64,000 nucleotides of DNA from Spirosoma sp. 48-14. GTDB taxonomy: Bacteria > Bacteroidota > Bacteroidia > Cytophagales > Spirosomataceae. The translations under genes and the position numbers were made by a program. The notes beneath the pieces were generated by a model. The model saw nothing but the letters and a program-made list of their open reading frames with translations. It did no database searches and was not told where the DNA came from. The DNA is taken from NCBI RefSeq assembly GCF_001898575.1, contig NZ_MKUD01000063.1, positions 183,929 to 247,928 on the forward strand, in the 5' to 3' direction. Shown piece after piece: positions 1 through 7,785 of the stretch. Each line of letters starts with the position of its first letter. Positions within the stretch are counted from its first letter, which is position 1.

Positions 1-311
1 CCATCGATCCGAAAGGTTTCTCGGATCAGGGCACCCTTTTCCACATCGAAATCATCCAGCGCCACAACCCGGTCGATCCGGCGCGAACGCATGGCATGGG
101 CCAGACCAACGATCATTTGCTCCAGATCATTCGGTTCGTTGCTGGGTGATGGCAGGTAGAAAAATTCGTCGATTGCTTCATGAGGCCAGGCTTCATTAGC
201 CAGTTTCTGATCGGTTAACAGATACACGGTGTTGCCCAACTCCTTACAGGCCCGCATAAATTCGTGTCCTTTAAAAAAAGTGGCAATGCACAGAAATGAC
301 AACTGGCTCAT
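1..311 (-). CDS. ATP-grasp family protein, N-terminal part (runs off window)
   Basis: Reading the minus strand from ATG at 311 gives an open frame to the window edge (about 103 residues), starting MSQLSFLCIATFFKGHEF and containing IDRVVALDDFDVEKGA. This resembles the pre-ATP-grasp (Rossmann-like) N-terminal domain of ATP-grasp ligases of the carbamoyl-phosphate-synthase/biotin-carboxylase type common in Cytophagales. The catalytic ATP-grasp half would lie outside the window, so the substrate cannot be inferred. No signal peptide is seen, so it is probably cytoplasmic. No clear Shine-Dalgarno site precedes the start. Confidence 0.6.
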   Translation of the reverse strand, partial: MSQLSFLCIATFFKGHEFMRACKELGNTVYLLTDQKLANEAWPHEAIDEFFYLPSPSNEPNDLEQMIVGLAHAMRSRRIDRVVALDDFDVEKGALIRETFRID

Positions 312-472
312 AGAGGACTATCGTTTATCTCACGGTTTTAGTTTACGGTTTATGGTAAGTTGATGCATCCGTCTCGCATTAACCAACCATAACCTGAAAA
401 CCGAACACCGTAAAAGCTGTTCTTATTTTCTCCGAAAAAGATACGGCCAAAAGATTAAATCACGAATTTTTC
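312..472. other. 161-bp gap between ATP-grasp and pepA genes
   Basis: AT-rich region with an imperfect inverted repeat (ACGGTTTTAGTTTACGGTTT ... AAAACCGAACACCGTAAA) that probably holds the pepA terminator and the promoter of the minus-strand ATP-grasp gene. No gene seen. Confidence 0.4.
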
Positions 473-1945
473 TTAGCGACTTTCTGCAATCAGCGCCTGT
501 AAGTAGGATGTTAGTAGTCGGATGCCAAAGCCCGTGGCATTCTTTTGCGAACCAAATTCGGTGTCGGCAAAGGCCATCCCGGCAATATCGAGGTGCGCCC
601 AGGCGGGATGGTTTTCCGTAAATACTTCCAGGAATTTTGCCGCACTGATGGCCCCGGCGACTGGCTTGCCACTGAAATTTTTCACATCGGCCACATCCGA
701 TTTGATGTCTTCTGTATACACATCCCAGATGGGCAGCCGCCAGAGGTGTTCGCCCGTCTGGTTAGCTACTTCGGTCAGTTTATTGGCCAGTTCATCGTTA
801 GCCGTAAATAGCCCGGCAGCATGATACCCCAGGGTTGCAATAACACTACCCGTCAACGTAGCCAGGTCAATCAGCACATCAGGGTTATAATGACGCACCA
901 TGTAGCCCAGCCCATCAGCCAGAATTACGCGTCCTTCGGCATCCGTATCGATGATCTCGATGGTTTTGCCGATGTAGGAGGTAATCACATCACCCGGTTT
1001 GGTCGAGCGTCCGTCGATGGCGTTTTCCGTTGCGGGCACAATCCCGACTACGTGAATGGGCAGTTTCAACTTAGCAGCTACTTCTACCGTTCCCAGCACA
1101 GCCGCAGCGCCACCCATGTCACTTTTCATTAGGTGCATGTTCGACGAGGTCTTGATGGATACTCCGCCCGTATCGAACGTAACCCCTTTCCCAACCAGAC
1201 CAATTGTCAGTACGTTAGTGGCATCGGCTGGTTTATAGTCTGTTATGATCAGTACTGGGGGTACATCACTTCCCTGGCTCACACTTAACAAAGCCCCCAG
1301 TTTTTGCCGCTCCAGTTCGGCTTTGTCGAGTACCGTTACACTATAGCCATGCTGTTTGCCCGAATTCATGGCCCAGTCGGCCAGTGTTTGTGGTTGTTTA
1401 TAGTTGGCTGGGGCATTCATCAGGTCCAGCATCTGCCGTTGCGTTTGGGCAATGGCTTCGGCACGAATGAGCGCTTCCTGCGCAACGGTTTCAGTTCCGG
1501 GCGATACCAGTATGCTAAGTTGCCCCCCATCGGAGAAGAAAACCGGCGTATCAGGCTTATCAGTCTGGTATAACTTCAAATCATACCCGCCCCAGCGAAC
1601 GCCTAGCACCACACTTTCGACTACCTCGCCCTCAAACTGACTTAAGTCAATCGTGACCTGCGTCGACAGCTTTCCTTTTTGGTCGAAAAAACACTTCCGG
1701 AAAGAGCGTAACCAATCCATCGCCTTCGGATTGGCCCCTACTCCAAGCAGATACGTTTTGAAGCCATCAGCTTTATAGACCGTAAAGACCTCTTTCGCAT
1801 CCGCTTTAAAATCGCGTTGGAGAATGGGCAACGGAAGGGTTAACTTCTGAGAAAGATCGGTTAGCTGACTGGTCAAATCGGTCTGTACAACCGGAATGAT
1901 CAAATCGCCTGTTGGCGGAGTTTGCGTTTGTAGGGTAATGTTCAT
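473..1945 (-). CDS. pepA: Leucyl aminopeptidase (M17 family)
   Basis: 490 residues, close to the family's usual length. It removes N-terminal amino acids from peptides in the cytosol using two metal ions. The C-terminal catalytic domain has the M17 signature (IDTDAEGR at 332-339, usually NTDAEGR). By alignment with E. coli PepA the metal ligands are K253, D258, D276, D335 and E337, with catalytic K265 and R339 all present. The first Asn of the signature is Asp here. The N-terminal domain (1-165) is the more variable macro-like domain. An exact -7 element lies 25 nt upstream of the start, between this gene and the esterase stop, so it probably has its own promoter. Confidence 0.95.
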   Translation of the reverse strand: MNITLQTQTPPTGDLIIPVVQTDLTSQLTDLSQKLTLPLPILQRDFKADAKEVFTVYKADGFKTYLLGVGANPKAMDWLRSFRKCFFDQKGKLSTQVTIDLSQFEGEVVESVVLGVRWGGYDLKLYQTDKPDTPVFFSDGGQLSILVSPGTETVAQEALIRAEAIAQTQRQMLDLMNAPANYKQPQTLADWAMNSGKQHGYSVTVLDKAELERQKLGALLSVSQGSDVPPVLIITDYKPADATNVLTIGLVGKGVTFDTGGVSIKTSSNMHLMKSDMGGAAAVLGTVEVAAKLKLPIHVVGIVPATENAIDGRSTKPGDVITSYIGKTIEIIDTDAEGRVILADGLGYMVRHYNPDVLIDLATLTGSVIATLGYHAAGLFTANDELANKLTEVANQTGEHLWRLPIWDVYTEDIKSDVADVKNFSGKPVAGAISAAKFLEVFTENHPAWAHLDIAGMAFADTEFGSQKNATGFGIRLLTSYLQALIAESR

Positions 1946-1970
1946 GGGTAATAGTTTGGCAGTTCGACGT

Positions 1971-1978
1971 CAAAATTA
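1971..1978 (-). promoter_or_regulatory. Bacteroidota -7 promoter element for pepA
   Basis: The minus strand reads TAATTTTG, an exact match to the TAnnTTTG element of the Bacteroidota primary sigma factor. It is 25 nt upstream of the pepA start, a normal leader length. It sits directly after the stop of the upstream esterase gene. I see no clear TTTG at -33. Confidence 0.55.
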
Positions 1979-3049
1979 TCAATAAAACAGCCACTCCACA
2001 GCTTTCGGGAACTCCCGGCTCCAGTGGGCTTCCTGGTGCATACCCATTGGATCGACCGATAGATGAATATCGATTGGGTTTCCACCATACTGCTGACGTG
2101 CCAGTGCATCGCGAAACCGTTCAATATTAGGGATCATGTAACGTGACTCCTGCTCCCCTCCGTAGGCATAAATTTTCATGGATACGGGTGCTTTAAAGCG
2201 AATCGCATCGAAATAGATCTTGGGCGAAATCCAGAGCGAAGGCGAAAATACCATCAGTCGGCCAAACACGTTCGGATGCATCAGTCCGGCATAAATACTG
2301 ATTAGCCCACCCAGTGAGCTTCCTCCAATACCCGTATGTTCCGCATCAGGCAAGGTTCGGTATCGGCTGTCGACTATCGGTTTGATGGCATGCCGAATAA
2401 AATCGAGGTAATACTGTCCTCGGCCCTTTCCGGCTCGGGTCGTCTGAAAAGTAAACTCCCGAATCCGACCTTCTTCGGCATGGTCAATGGAAACCAGAAT
2501 TACCTCGTGATGGTGCCGGGCAGCCAGCAGGGCCATTTTCTGGTCGATCTCCCAGCTTCCGTACCCCGCTCCTCCCCCAAACAGATTCTGCCCATCGTGC
2601 AGATAAAGAACCGGATAGCGTTTGTCGCTCTGCGCGTAATCGTGCGGAAGCAGTATATGCACCCGACGCATCTGATGGATTTTAGGAGCGTCAAAAGTAC
2701 TGCCAAGCAGTTCTATCTTAGGTAGCCACACTGGGTTGAAAGGCATGCCATACCAGCGCCAATGGGGTACAATATCCTGTTTCAGTCCGGCATCTGCCGA
2801 AACTACCCGGTTAGCAACCGACTCGCCAGAGGCATCCAATTCTACATGGTCCCAGCCGCCACGGGTGTATTTGTAGTCTACTTGCTGAGGAAGCTGTAGC
2901 GTGTTCGGGAACTCATACAGGTAATGCCCCGGCCCCACACACTGCATTTGAAAGCGATCAACATCAGGGTACCAATCACAAAAACTACCCGATACAAATA
3001 CCGGGCGATCATCGTGAACAGGCGTATGCAACTCTAAACGTAACGACAT
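1979..3049 (-). CDS. Esterase-family alpha/beta hydrolase with N-terminal carbohydrate-binding-like domain
   Basis: 356 residues without a signal peptide. Residues 1-90 (VFVSGSFCDWYPD...) resemble the starch-binding/CBM48-type fold of Fes/IroE-like and glucan-branching proteins. Residues 110-355 match the putative esterase (esterase D / enterochelin esterase) fold: HILLPHDY, YLHDGQNLFG, and the nucleophile elbow G-S-S-L-G with Ser245. His338 or His342 is the likely catalytic His. Fes-like and S-formylglutathione-hydrolase-like enzymes share this fold, so the substrate is open. It is upstream of pepA on the same strand with 33 nt between them, but pepA seems to have its own promoter. Confidence 0.8.
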   Translation of the reverse strand: MSLRLELHTPVHDDRPVFVSGSFCDWYPDVDRFQMQCVGPGHYLYEFPNTLQLPQQVDYKYTRGGWDHVELDASGESVANRVVSADAGLKQDIVPHWRWYGMPFNPVWLPKIELLGSTFDAPKIHQMRRVHILLPHDYAQSDKRYPVLYLHDGQNLFGGGAGYGSWEIDQKMALLAARHHHEVILVSIDHAEEGRIREFTFQTTRAGKGRGQYYLDFIRHAIKPIVDSRYRTLPDAEHTGIGGSSLGGLISIYAGLMHPNVFGRLMVFSPSLWISPKIYFDAIRFKAPVSMKIYAYGGEQESRYMIPNIERFRDALARQQYGGNPIDIHLSVDPMGMHQEAHWSREFPKAVEWLFY

Positions 3050-3133
3050 ACATTTAGAATCGGATACCTGAAAAGTTGGTTCAAAAACGGCTTAAAAGAG
3101 CTGGCAAAGGCCGCTTTTCGGGAGCGAATTCGA

Positions 3134-3562
3134 TCAGGCTAATGCCCAGCGTTCACTGAGAGAGGTCACCATCGTTACTAATTCATTGTAACTGGCAGGT
3201 TTGGTCAGGCACTGATTGGCCCCGAGATCCATGCTCCGTTGCCGATCCGATTTATCGGACGACGTGGTCAGCATTACAACGGGCAATTCGGCGTAAGTCG
3301 GTGTACTCCGCAACTGGGTTAAGGTCTCGAACCCATTCTGCCGCGTCATGTTTATATCCAGCAAAATCAATTGGGGTATGGTATCGGCAACCGTTAAACG
3401 TGGTAATACCTGATCGCCATCCGTAAGCATCAGTACACTCACGGGCGTTTTCAGATCTTCAAAAGCCGAACGGATAAACAGACGATCATCCTCATCGTCG
3501 TCAACCACCCAAACGGAGGGCGGATTAACCGGAATATAGCTTGCTGACAGGTGAAAAGCCAT
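3134..3562 (-). CDS. Single-domain response regulator (CheY-like receiver)
   Basis: 142 residues, a receiver domain only. Visible features are the acidic pocket DDDEDD (21-26), phosphoacceptor Asp69 in LILLDINM, the switch Thr99/Thr100 in VVMLTT, and Lys121 in LTKP. There is no output domain, so it would act through protein contacts or as a phosphorelay intermediate. Small receivers of this type often accompany PAS/bacteriophytochrome-type kinases in Cytophagales, but none is adjacent here. The first 15 residues are an unconserved extension, and an internal start is possible. Confidence 0.88.
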   Translation of the reverse strand: MAFHLSASYIPVNPPSVWVVDDDEDDRLFIRSAFEDLKTPVSVLMLTDGDQVLPRLTVADTIPQLILLDINMTRQNGFETLTQLRSTPTYAELPVVMLTTSSDKSDRQRSMDLGANQCLTKPASYNELVTMVTSLSERWALA

Positions 3563-3904
3563 GACTGGATTCGCGTTGAAATAAAGACGCTGATTAGTTG
3601 AGTACGTAGCAATTCACCGACTGATTACGGTGCGACAAGGGCCTCAATAGACAATGCAACTCCTATGATAAAGCGCAATTTTGATACGGATTGGGCTATA
3701 CGATTATTTCGGGAATTGCATTTGGGTGGTTGGTGTGCTGGATATGGGCGGAATCAAATATACCGAACTACCGATTAATAAACTACTAATTACCTAACTA
3801 TTTAACAGTTATTTAACTCAGTACAATATAAGCTCAGTCTACTTAACCAATTGGTAAGGTCTGGCTGAGAACGCAGTTCTTATTTAAAAAAAATCTAAAT
3901 AAAT

Positions 3905-3921
3905 TTTATACTTAGTCTAAA
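3905..3921 (+). promoter_or_regulatory. Candidate metal-repressor operator (half site AGTCTAAA)
   Basis: The segment reads TTTATACT-T-AGTCTAAA: arms TTTATAC and GTCTAAA around a 3-nt spacer. It resembles the more perfect palindrome TTTAGACtcGTCTAAA at 53897, which also lies before a TonB-receptor operon. It overlaps the expected -33 region of the promoter at 3929, the place for a repressor. DtxR/IdeR-type iron repressors bind palindromes of this general form, but assigning a regulator is inference. A further TCTAAATA copy lies at 3894-3901. Confidence 0.4.
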
Positions 3922-3928
3922 TAGTAAA

Positions 3929-3936
3929 TACCTTTG
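3929..3936 (+). promoter_or_regulatory. -7 promoter element of the imelysin cluster
   Basis: TACCTTTG is an exact TAnnTTTG match, 28 nt before the ATG at 3965, a normal Bacteroidota leader length. The surrounding region is strongly AT-rich. Confidence 0.65.
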
Positions 3937-3964
3937 CAGGCGAAATCAGACAACCGATTGATTC

Positions 3965-5140
3965 ATGCTAAAGCTTTTTCGCCTTTCACAACTTCTTCCT
4001 GTACTCGCGTTAACGGCCATCCTGGCCTCCTGTAAAGACGACGACGAAAACCCAACCACCGTCCGTCCTCAACTTCGAAAAACAGTTGATTACGCTAAGC
4101 TGACTGATACCACTACTTACGCCAACTTCTTTGTCGATGATAAGGGAGCCAAAACAGTCGATCTGACAACAGGTAGCACGCTATTGTCGATGTTCCGGGC
4201 AATCAATACCTACAACGGAACGGCTGCCAGTACGGGGGCTACACTCGACGCGACGACCCTGAAAAATATGTTTTCGAATACTGGCAACCCATTTTCGGGA
4301 ACGGCCAATGCTGCATTAAACACCTCTGGTGTTCAGCTTCGGAACGTAACGGCTTCTTCGCTGTCGTCGGCCGATGCGGAAAAAGAGCGCCAGACGATCG
4401 AGGCTGCTTTTGGAGAGATGGCTACGGCTAGTAAATCGGCAACAGCCACCGCATCGGAAGGGCAGGCGGGTAAACTAGGTACCTATCTGGTTGATGCGAA
4501 AGGCATCGAATGGGCACAGATCATTCAGAAATCGCTCATTGGTGCTTTCCAGGTCGATTACATTGCCAATGTGCTGCTTAGCGACAAAAATCTGGCAGCT
4601 GATAATACGACGTTGGTAGCCGGTAAAAACTATACCCAGCTTGAGCAGAACTGGGATCAGATTTTCGGCATCATTACGGCAAACCCCGTTTACGGTTCAA
4701 AAGCGACTTCGACCTCTTCGGGCGAAAGCTTCATTGGCTCCTACATGTGGGAATACAATAAGGACGATTTCCCAAAAATTCACAAAGCCCTTCTGACAGG
4801 CCGGGCCGCTATTGTCAACAACGACCTGACTACGCTGAAAACACAGGCGACTTTCATCCGGTCGGCTATGGAAAAAGCGATTGCGGCTGCCGCTCTAGGC
4901 TATCTGGGCAAATGGAAAACGGCCGGAACCAACACATCGGCGGCAGCCCACGCGATGGGCGAAGGATTAGGTTTCATCTATAGCCTTCGCTATGCGAAGC
5001 TGAACAATGCGGACGCTACCTTCTCCGACGGCCTTCTGACGAATCTGGTTTACTCAGCCCCCAATGGCTTCTGGGGTTTAACGAATGCCAAAATTGATGC
5101 AGCTTCAACCGCTATCAAAACCAAGTTTAACATTCCTTAA
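3965..5140 (+). CDS. DUF4856-type lipoprotein
   Basis: 391 residues with a type II signal peptide: hydrophobic segment 10-21, then lipobox LASC with Cys23, followed by acidic DDDE, the pattern for surface-exposed Bacteroidota lipoproteins. The body resembles DUF4856 proteins, which recur beside imelysin-like lipoproteins in this phylum. The region around FIGSYMWEYNKDDFPKIHKA looks like the conserved core. The biochemical function is unknown. By context (imelysin, HTTM protein, TonB receptor downstream, metal-type operator upstream) it probably belongs to an iron or haem acquisition system. First gene of the cluster. Confidence 0.8.
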   Translation: MLKLFRLSQLLPVLALTAILASCKDDDENPTTVRPQLRKTVDYAKLTDTTTYANFFVDDKGAKTVDLTTGSTLLSMFRAINTYNGTAASTGATLDATTLKNMFSNTGNPFSGTANAALNTSGVQLRNVTASSLSSADAEKERQTIEAAFGEMATASKSATATASEGQAGKLGTYLVDAKGIEWAQIIQKSLIGAFQVDYIANVLLSDKNLAADNTTLVAGKNYTQLEQNWDQIFGIITANPVYGSKATSTSSGESFIGSYMWEYNKDDFPKIHKALLTGRAAIVNNDLTTLKTQATFIRSAMEKAIAAAALGYLGKWKTAGTNTSAAAHAMGEGLGFIYSLRYAKLNNADATFSDGLLTNLVYSAPNGFWGLTNAKIDAASTAIKTKFNIP

Positions 5141-5170
5141 TTGCAAACACCCACTCTAATTCCAGACGCT

Positions 5171-5206
5171 ACAGAGCGGTGTTTTTAATACCGCTCTGTC
5201 ACTTTT
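5171..5206 (+). terminator. Hairpin followed by T tract between DUF4856 and imelysin genes
   Basis: ACAGAGCGGT (5171-5180) pairs perfectly with ACCGCTCTGT (5190-5199) around a 9-nt loop, followed by ACTTTTT. It has the form of an intrinsic terminator but lies inside a probable operon 9 nt before the next start. It could attenuate downstream expression or stabilise the upstream mRNA segment. Confidence 0.6.
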
Positions 5207-5214
5207 TAAAACCT

Positions 5215-6369
5215 ATGAAACAAGTTAGGTGGAAACAGATCGGCTCTGCGTGTATCCTGTTCGGTATGCTCTGGGCCTGCTCAGGTGGCGGAACCGATAC
5301 ACCGATGCCCACAAACCCTACCAATCAAGCCGACAGCGACCGGAAGGCCATGCTTACCAATATCGCTGACAACATTATTGTACCGGCCTACGCGAATTTT
5401 AAAACGAAGATGGACGCCATGACCACCAAATCGGACGCGTTTGCCGCTAAACCCGATAAGGCTTCTCTGGCCGATTTTCGGCAGGCCTGGGTGGATGCTT
5501 ACACCGAATGGCAGAAAGTTGAACTCTTCGATGTGGGACCAGCCGAGCAGTATACCCTTCGCAATTTTTTCAATATTTATCCTGCCAATACGACGGGAAT
5601 CGAAGAATACATTGCCGCTGGTTCGGGCTCGTTCGATGTGCCCCTTTCCTACCCTAAACAGGGTTTTCCGGCTTTGGATTACCTCATCAACGGTCTTGGC
5701 AGTACCGACGATGCGATTGTGGCACGATACACTACAGCCACCGATGCCGCCAAACGGATCGCCTACCTGAAACGCCTGACCACGCAGATGAACTCGGTGT
5801 TCTCGACCGTATACACGCAGTGGACAACGGGTGGCTATCGGGATACCTTCATCAACTGCACAGCCCTGAACGCGGGTTGCTCCACCGGGAAACTGGTCAA
5901 TGGCTATGTGCTGAACTACGAACGCTACATCCGTTCGGGCAAAATTGGCATTCCATCAGGAGCTATGACCAACGGAACCGTATCGCCCGATAAAGTGGAA
6001 GCTTACTACAAAAAAGATCTTGCCCTAACTCTGGCCAAAACTGCGCATCAGGCATCTGTCGATTTCTTCAATGGCAAGAGCGTAAAAACCGGACAGGAAG
6101 GCCCAGGGCTGAAAAGCTACCTGAATAGTCTGGGTGCTAAGGATAGTCAAACCGGCAAATCGCTGGTCGATATCGTGAATGCCCAGTTCGATCTGGTCAA
6201 TCAAAAACTCAGCGTTCTCAAAGCCAACCTGTCCGACGAAGTAAAGACTAATAATACGGCGGTTACGCAGGTGTACACGGAAATGCAGAAAGCCGTTCGG
6301 ATGCTCAAAGTAGATATGACTTCGGCCATGAGCATTACGATCACCTACACGGATAATGATGGAGATTAA
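5215..6369 (+). CDS. Imelysin-like (M75/EfeO-related) lipoprotein
   Basis: I choose ATG 5215 (384 residues) because it gives a clean lipoprotein signal: MKQVRWKQIG, hydrophobic stretch, LWAC with Cys22, then SGGG. An upstream in-frame ATG at 5179 would lie in the terminator-like hairpin. Imelysin-like features include FRQAWVDAYTEWQKVELFD near the N-terminus, NTTGIEEYIAAG and FPALDYLINGL. These proteins are usually iron-regulated, periplasmic or outer-membrane lipoproteins, not active peptidases. The His of the classical GxHxxE motif is not seen; the corresponding stretch reads GIEEY. Its likely role with its neighbours is iron handling at the cell surface. Confidence 0.88.
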   Translation: MKQVRWKQIGSACILFGMLWACSGGGTDTPMPTNPTNQADSDRKAMLTNIADNIIVPAYANFKTKMDAMTTKSDAFAAKPDKASLADFRQAWVDAYTEWQKVELFDVGPAEQYTLRNFFNIYPANTTGIEEYIAAGSGSFDVPLSYPKQGFPALDYLINGLGSTDDAIVARYTTATDAAKRIAYLKRLTTQMNSVFSTVYTQWTTGGYRDTFINCTALNAGCSTGKLVNGYVLNYERYIRSGKIGIPSGAMTNGTVSPDKVEAYYKKDLALTLAKTAHQASVDFFNGKSVKTGQEGPGLKSYLNSLGAKDSQTGKSLVDIVNAQFDLVNQKLSVLKANLSDEVKTNNTAVTQVYTEMQKAVRMLKVDMTSAMSITITYTDNDGD

Positions 6370-6378
6370 TTAATGTGT

Positions 6379-6424
6379 ACGGTTATGGGAATCGTAGTAC
6401 GTGTAGACCGAGTCCCATAACCGT
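6379..6424. repeat. Perfect 12-bp inverted repeat between imelysin and HTTM genes
   Basis: ACGGTTATGGGA (6379-6390) pairs with TCCCATAACCGT (6413-6424), with a 22-nt loop that itself contains GTAGTACGTGTAG. No T tract follows, so it is less like a terminator than the hairpin at 5171. It ends 11 nt before the HTTM start. Confidence 0.6.
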
Positions 6425-6435
6425 CCCCTATTGGC

Positions 6436-7785
6436 ATGCCTGCTTACTTTTATAAAACAACACCAGCGGCTCCGCTGGCCCTTTTCAGGCTCCTGTTCGG
6501 GTTGATGCTCTTCGGGAGCATCGTTCGTTTCTGGGGAAACGGCTGGATTGCGGAACTGTACGAAAAGCCCCACTACTTCTTTCCATTCTACGGGTTTGAA
6601 TTTGTAAAGCCACTGGGCCAGTACACCTGCGTTCTGTTTGCAATCTGTGGGTTATCGGCACTGCTGGTGGCCATTGGGTTATTTTATCGGGTTGCAATTA
6701 TCACGCTGTTCCTGAGTTTCACCTACATCGAACTGATCGACAAGAGCACGTATCTGAATCATTACTACTTCGTGAGTATGGTTTGTCTGCTGCTCATGTT
6801 CCTGCCCGCTCATGCATACTTTTCAGTCGATGCCTACCGTCGCCGGACCTTGCTGGCCGATCAGATTCCGGCCTGGTGTATCGACTCGCTGAAACTCTTT
6901 GTTGCCATCCTCTATGTGTTTGCCGGTTTGGCGAAGCTGAACAGCGACTGGATTTTGCATGCGCAACCGCTACGGATCTGGTTACCAGCCCATAACGACC
7001 TGCCGATCATCGGCTTTCTGTTCAATTATCCCTGGGTACCCTATGTGTTCAGCGTATTTGGCTGCATCTATGATCTGAGCATTCCGTTTCTGCTCTGGAA
7101 CTACGCAACCCGGCCGTTTGCCTATGTCGCTGTCGTTGTTTTTCATGGACTTACGGCCCTGCTCTTCCCCATCGGGATGTTTCCTTATATCATGATTGTG
7201 ACGGGATTGATTTTTTTCTCACCTGCCTTTCATCAACGGATTATCAACCAGATCGGCAACTGGTTTTCGGCATCCTCCCAGTTTCTTCACCCCCGCCGAA
7301 CCTATGCGTACTCGCCTGCTGTAAAGACAGCACTATTGGGGACTCTCACCATTTTTTTTACCGTTCAGTTGCTGTTCCCACTCCGCTACCTGCTGTATCC
7401 GGGCGAATTGTTCTGGACGGAGCAGGGCTACCGATTTTCATGGCGGGTGATGCTAATGGAGAAAGCGGGTTATGCCCAATTCACGATTAAAGATCAGCTA
7501 GGCCACCAAACCATCGTCAACAACAGTCATTTCCTTACTCCTTTGCAGGAGAAAATGATGTCGACTCAGCCCGATATGCTCCTGCAATACGCGCACCTAT
7601 TGCGGGACTATTACGCGCAGCATGGTTTCCAGCACCCGGAAGTATACGTAGATTCTTACGTTGCCCTAAACGGTCGGCTTGGCAAACCACTCATCGACCC
7701 CAACACAAACCTGGCCAATGAGGAAGACTCATTCAAGCCTAAACCATGGATTACCCCATTTCATGATACGATTTACGGTCTTTAG
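6436..7785 (+). CDS. HTTM-domain (vitamin K-dependent gamma-carboxylase-like) membrane protein
   Basis: 449 residues with at least eight hydrophobic segments, several in the first 330 residues. Diagnostic HTTM stretches are DKSTYLNHYYFV (around 100-115) and VFAGLAKLNSDWIL (around 160-175), the same places as in the transmembrane part of gamma-glutamyl carboxylase. The last 100 residues are soluble (MLMEKAGYAQFTIKD...). Bacterial HTTM proteins of this kind commonly sit between imelysin and TonB-receptor genes; the reaction is not established. Its 3' end overlaps the upstream-extended frame of the TonB receptor. Confidence 0.85.
   Translation: MPAYFYKTTPAAPLALFRLLFGLMLFGSIVRFWGNGWIAELYEKPHYFFPFYGFEFVKPLGQYTCVLFAICGLSALLVAIGLFYRVAIITLFLSFTYIELIDKSTYLNHYYFVSMVCLLLMFLPAHAYFSVDAYRRRTLLADQIPAWCIDSLKLFVAILYVFAGLAKLNSDWILHAQPLRIWLPAHNDLPIIGFLFNYPWVPYVFSVFGCIYDLSIPFLLWNYATRPFAYVAVVVFHGLTALLFPIGMFPYIMIVTGLIFFSPAFHQRIINQIGNWFSASSQFLHPRRTYAYSPAVKTALLGTLTIFFTVQLLFPLRYLLYPGELFWTEQGYRFSWRVMLMEKAGYAQFTIKDQLGHQTIVNNSHFLTPLQEKMMSTQPDMLLQYAHLLRDYYAQHGFQHPEVYVDSYVALNGRLGKPLIDPNTNLANEEDSFKPKPWITPFHDTIYGL

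Larger units (their letters stand above)
3563..3964. other. 402-bp intergenic region with divergent promoters
   Basis: No open frame of note on either strand. The first 200 bp form the leader of the divergent receiver gene. The last 100 bp are AT-rich and carry the promoter and candidate operator of the DUF4856-imelysin cluster, annotated separately. I see no RNA-gene signature. Confidence 0.5.
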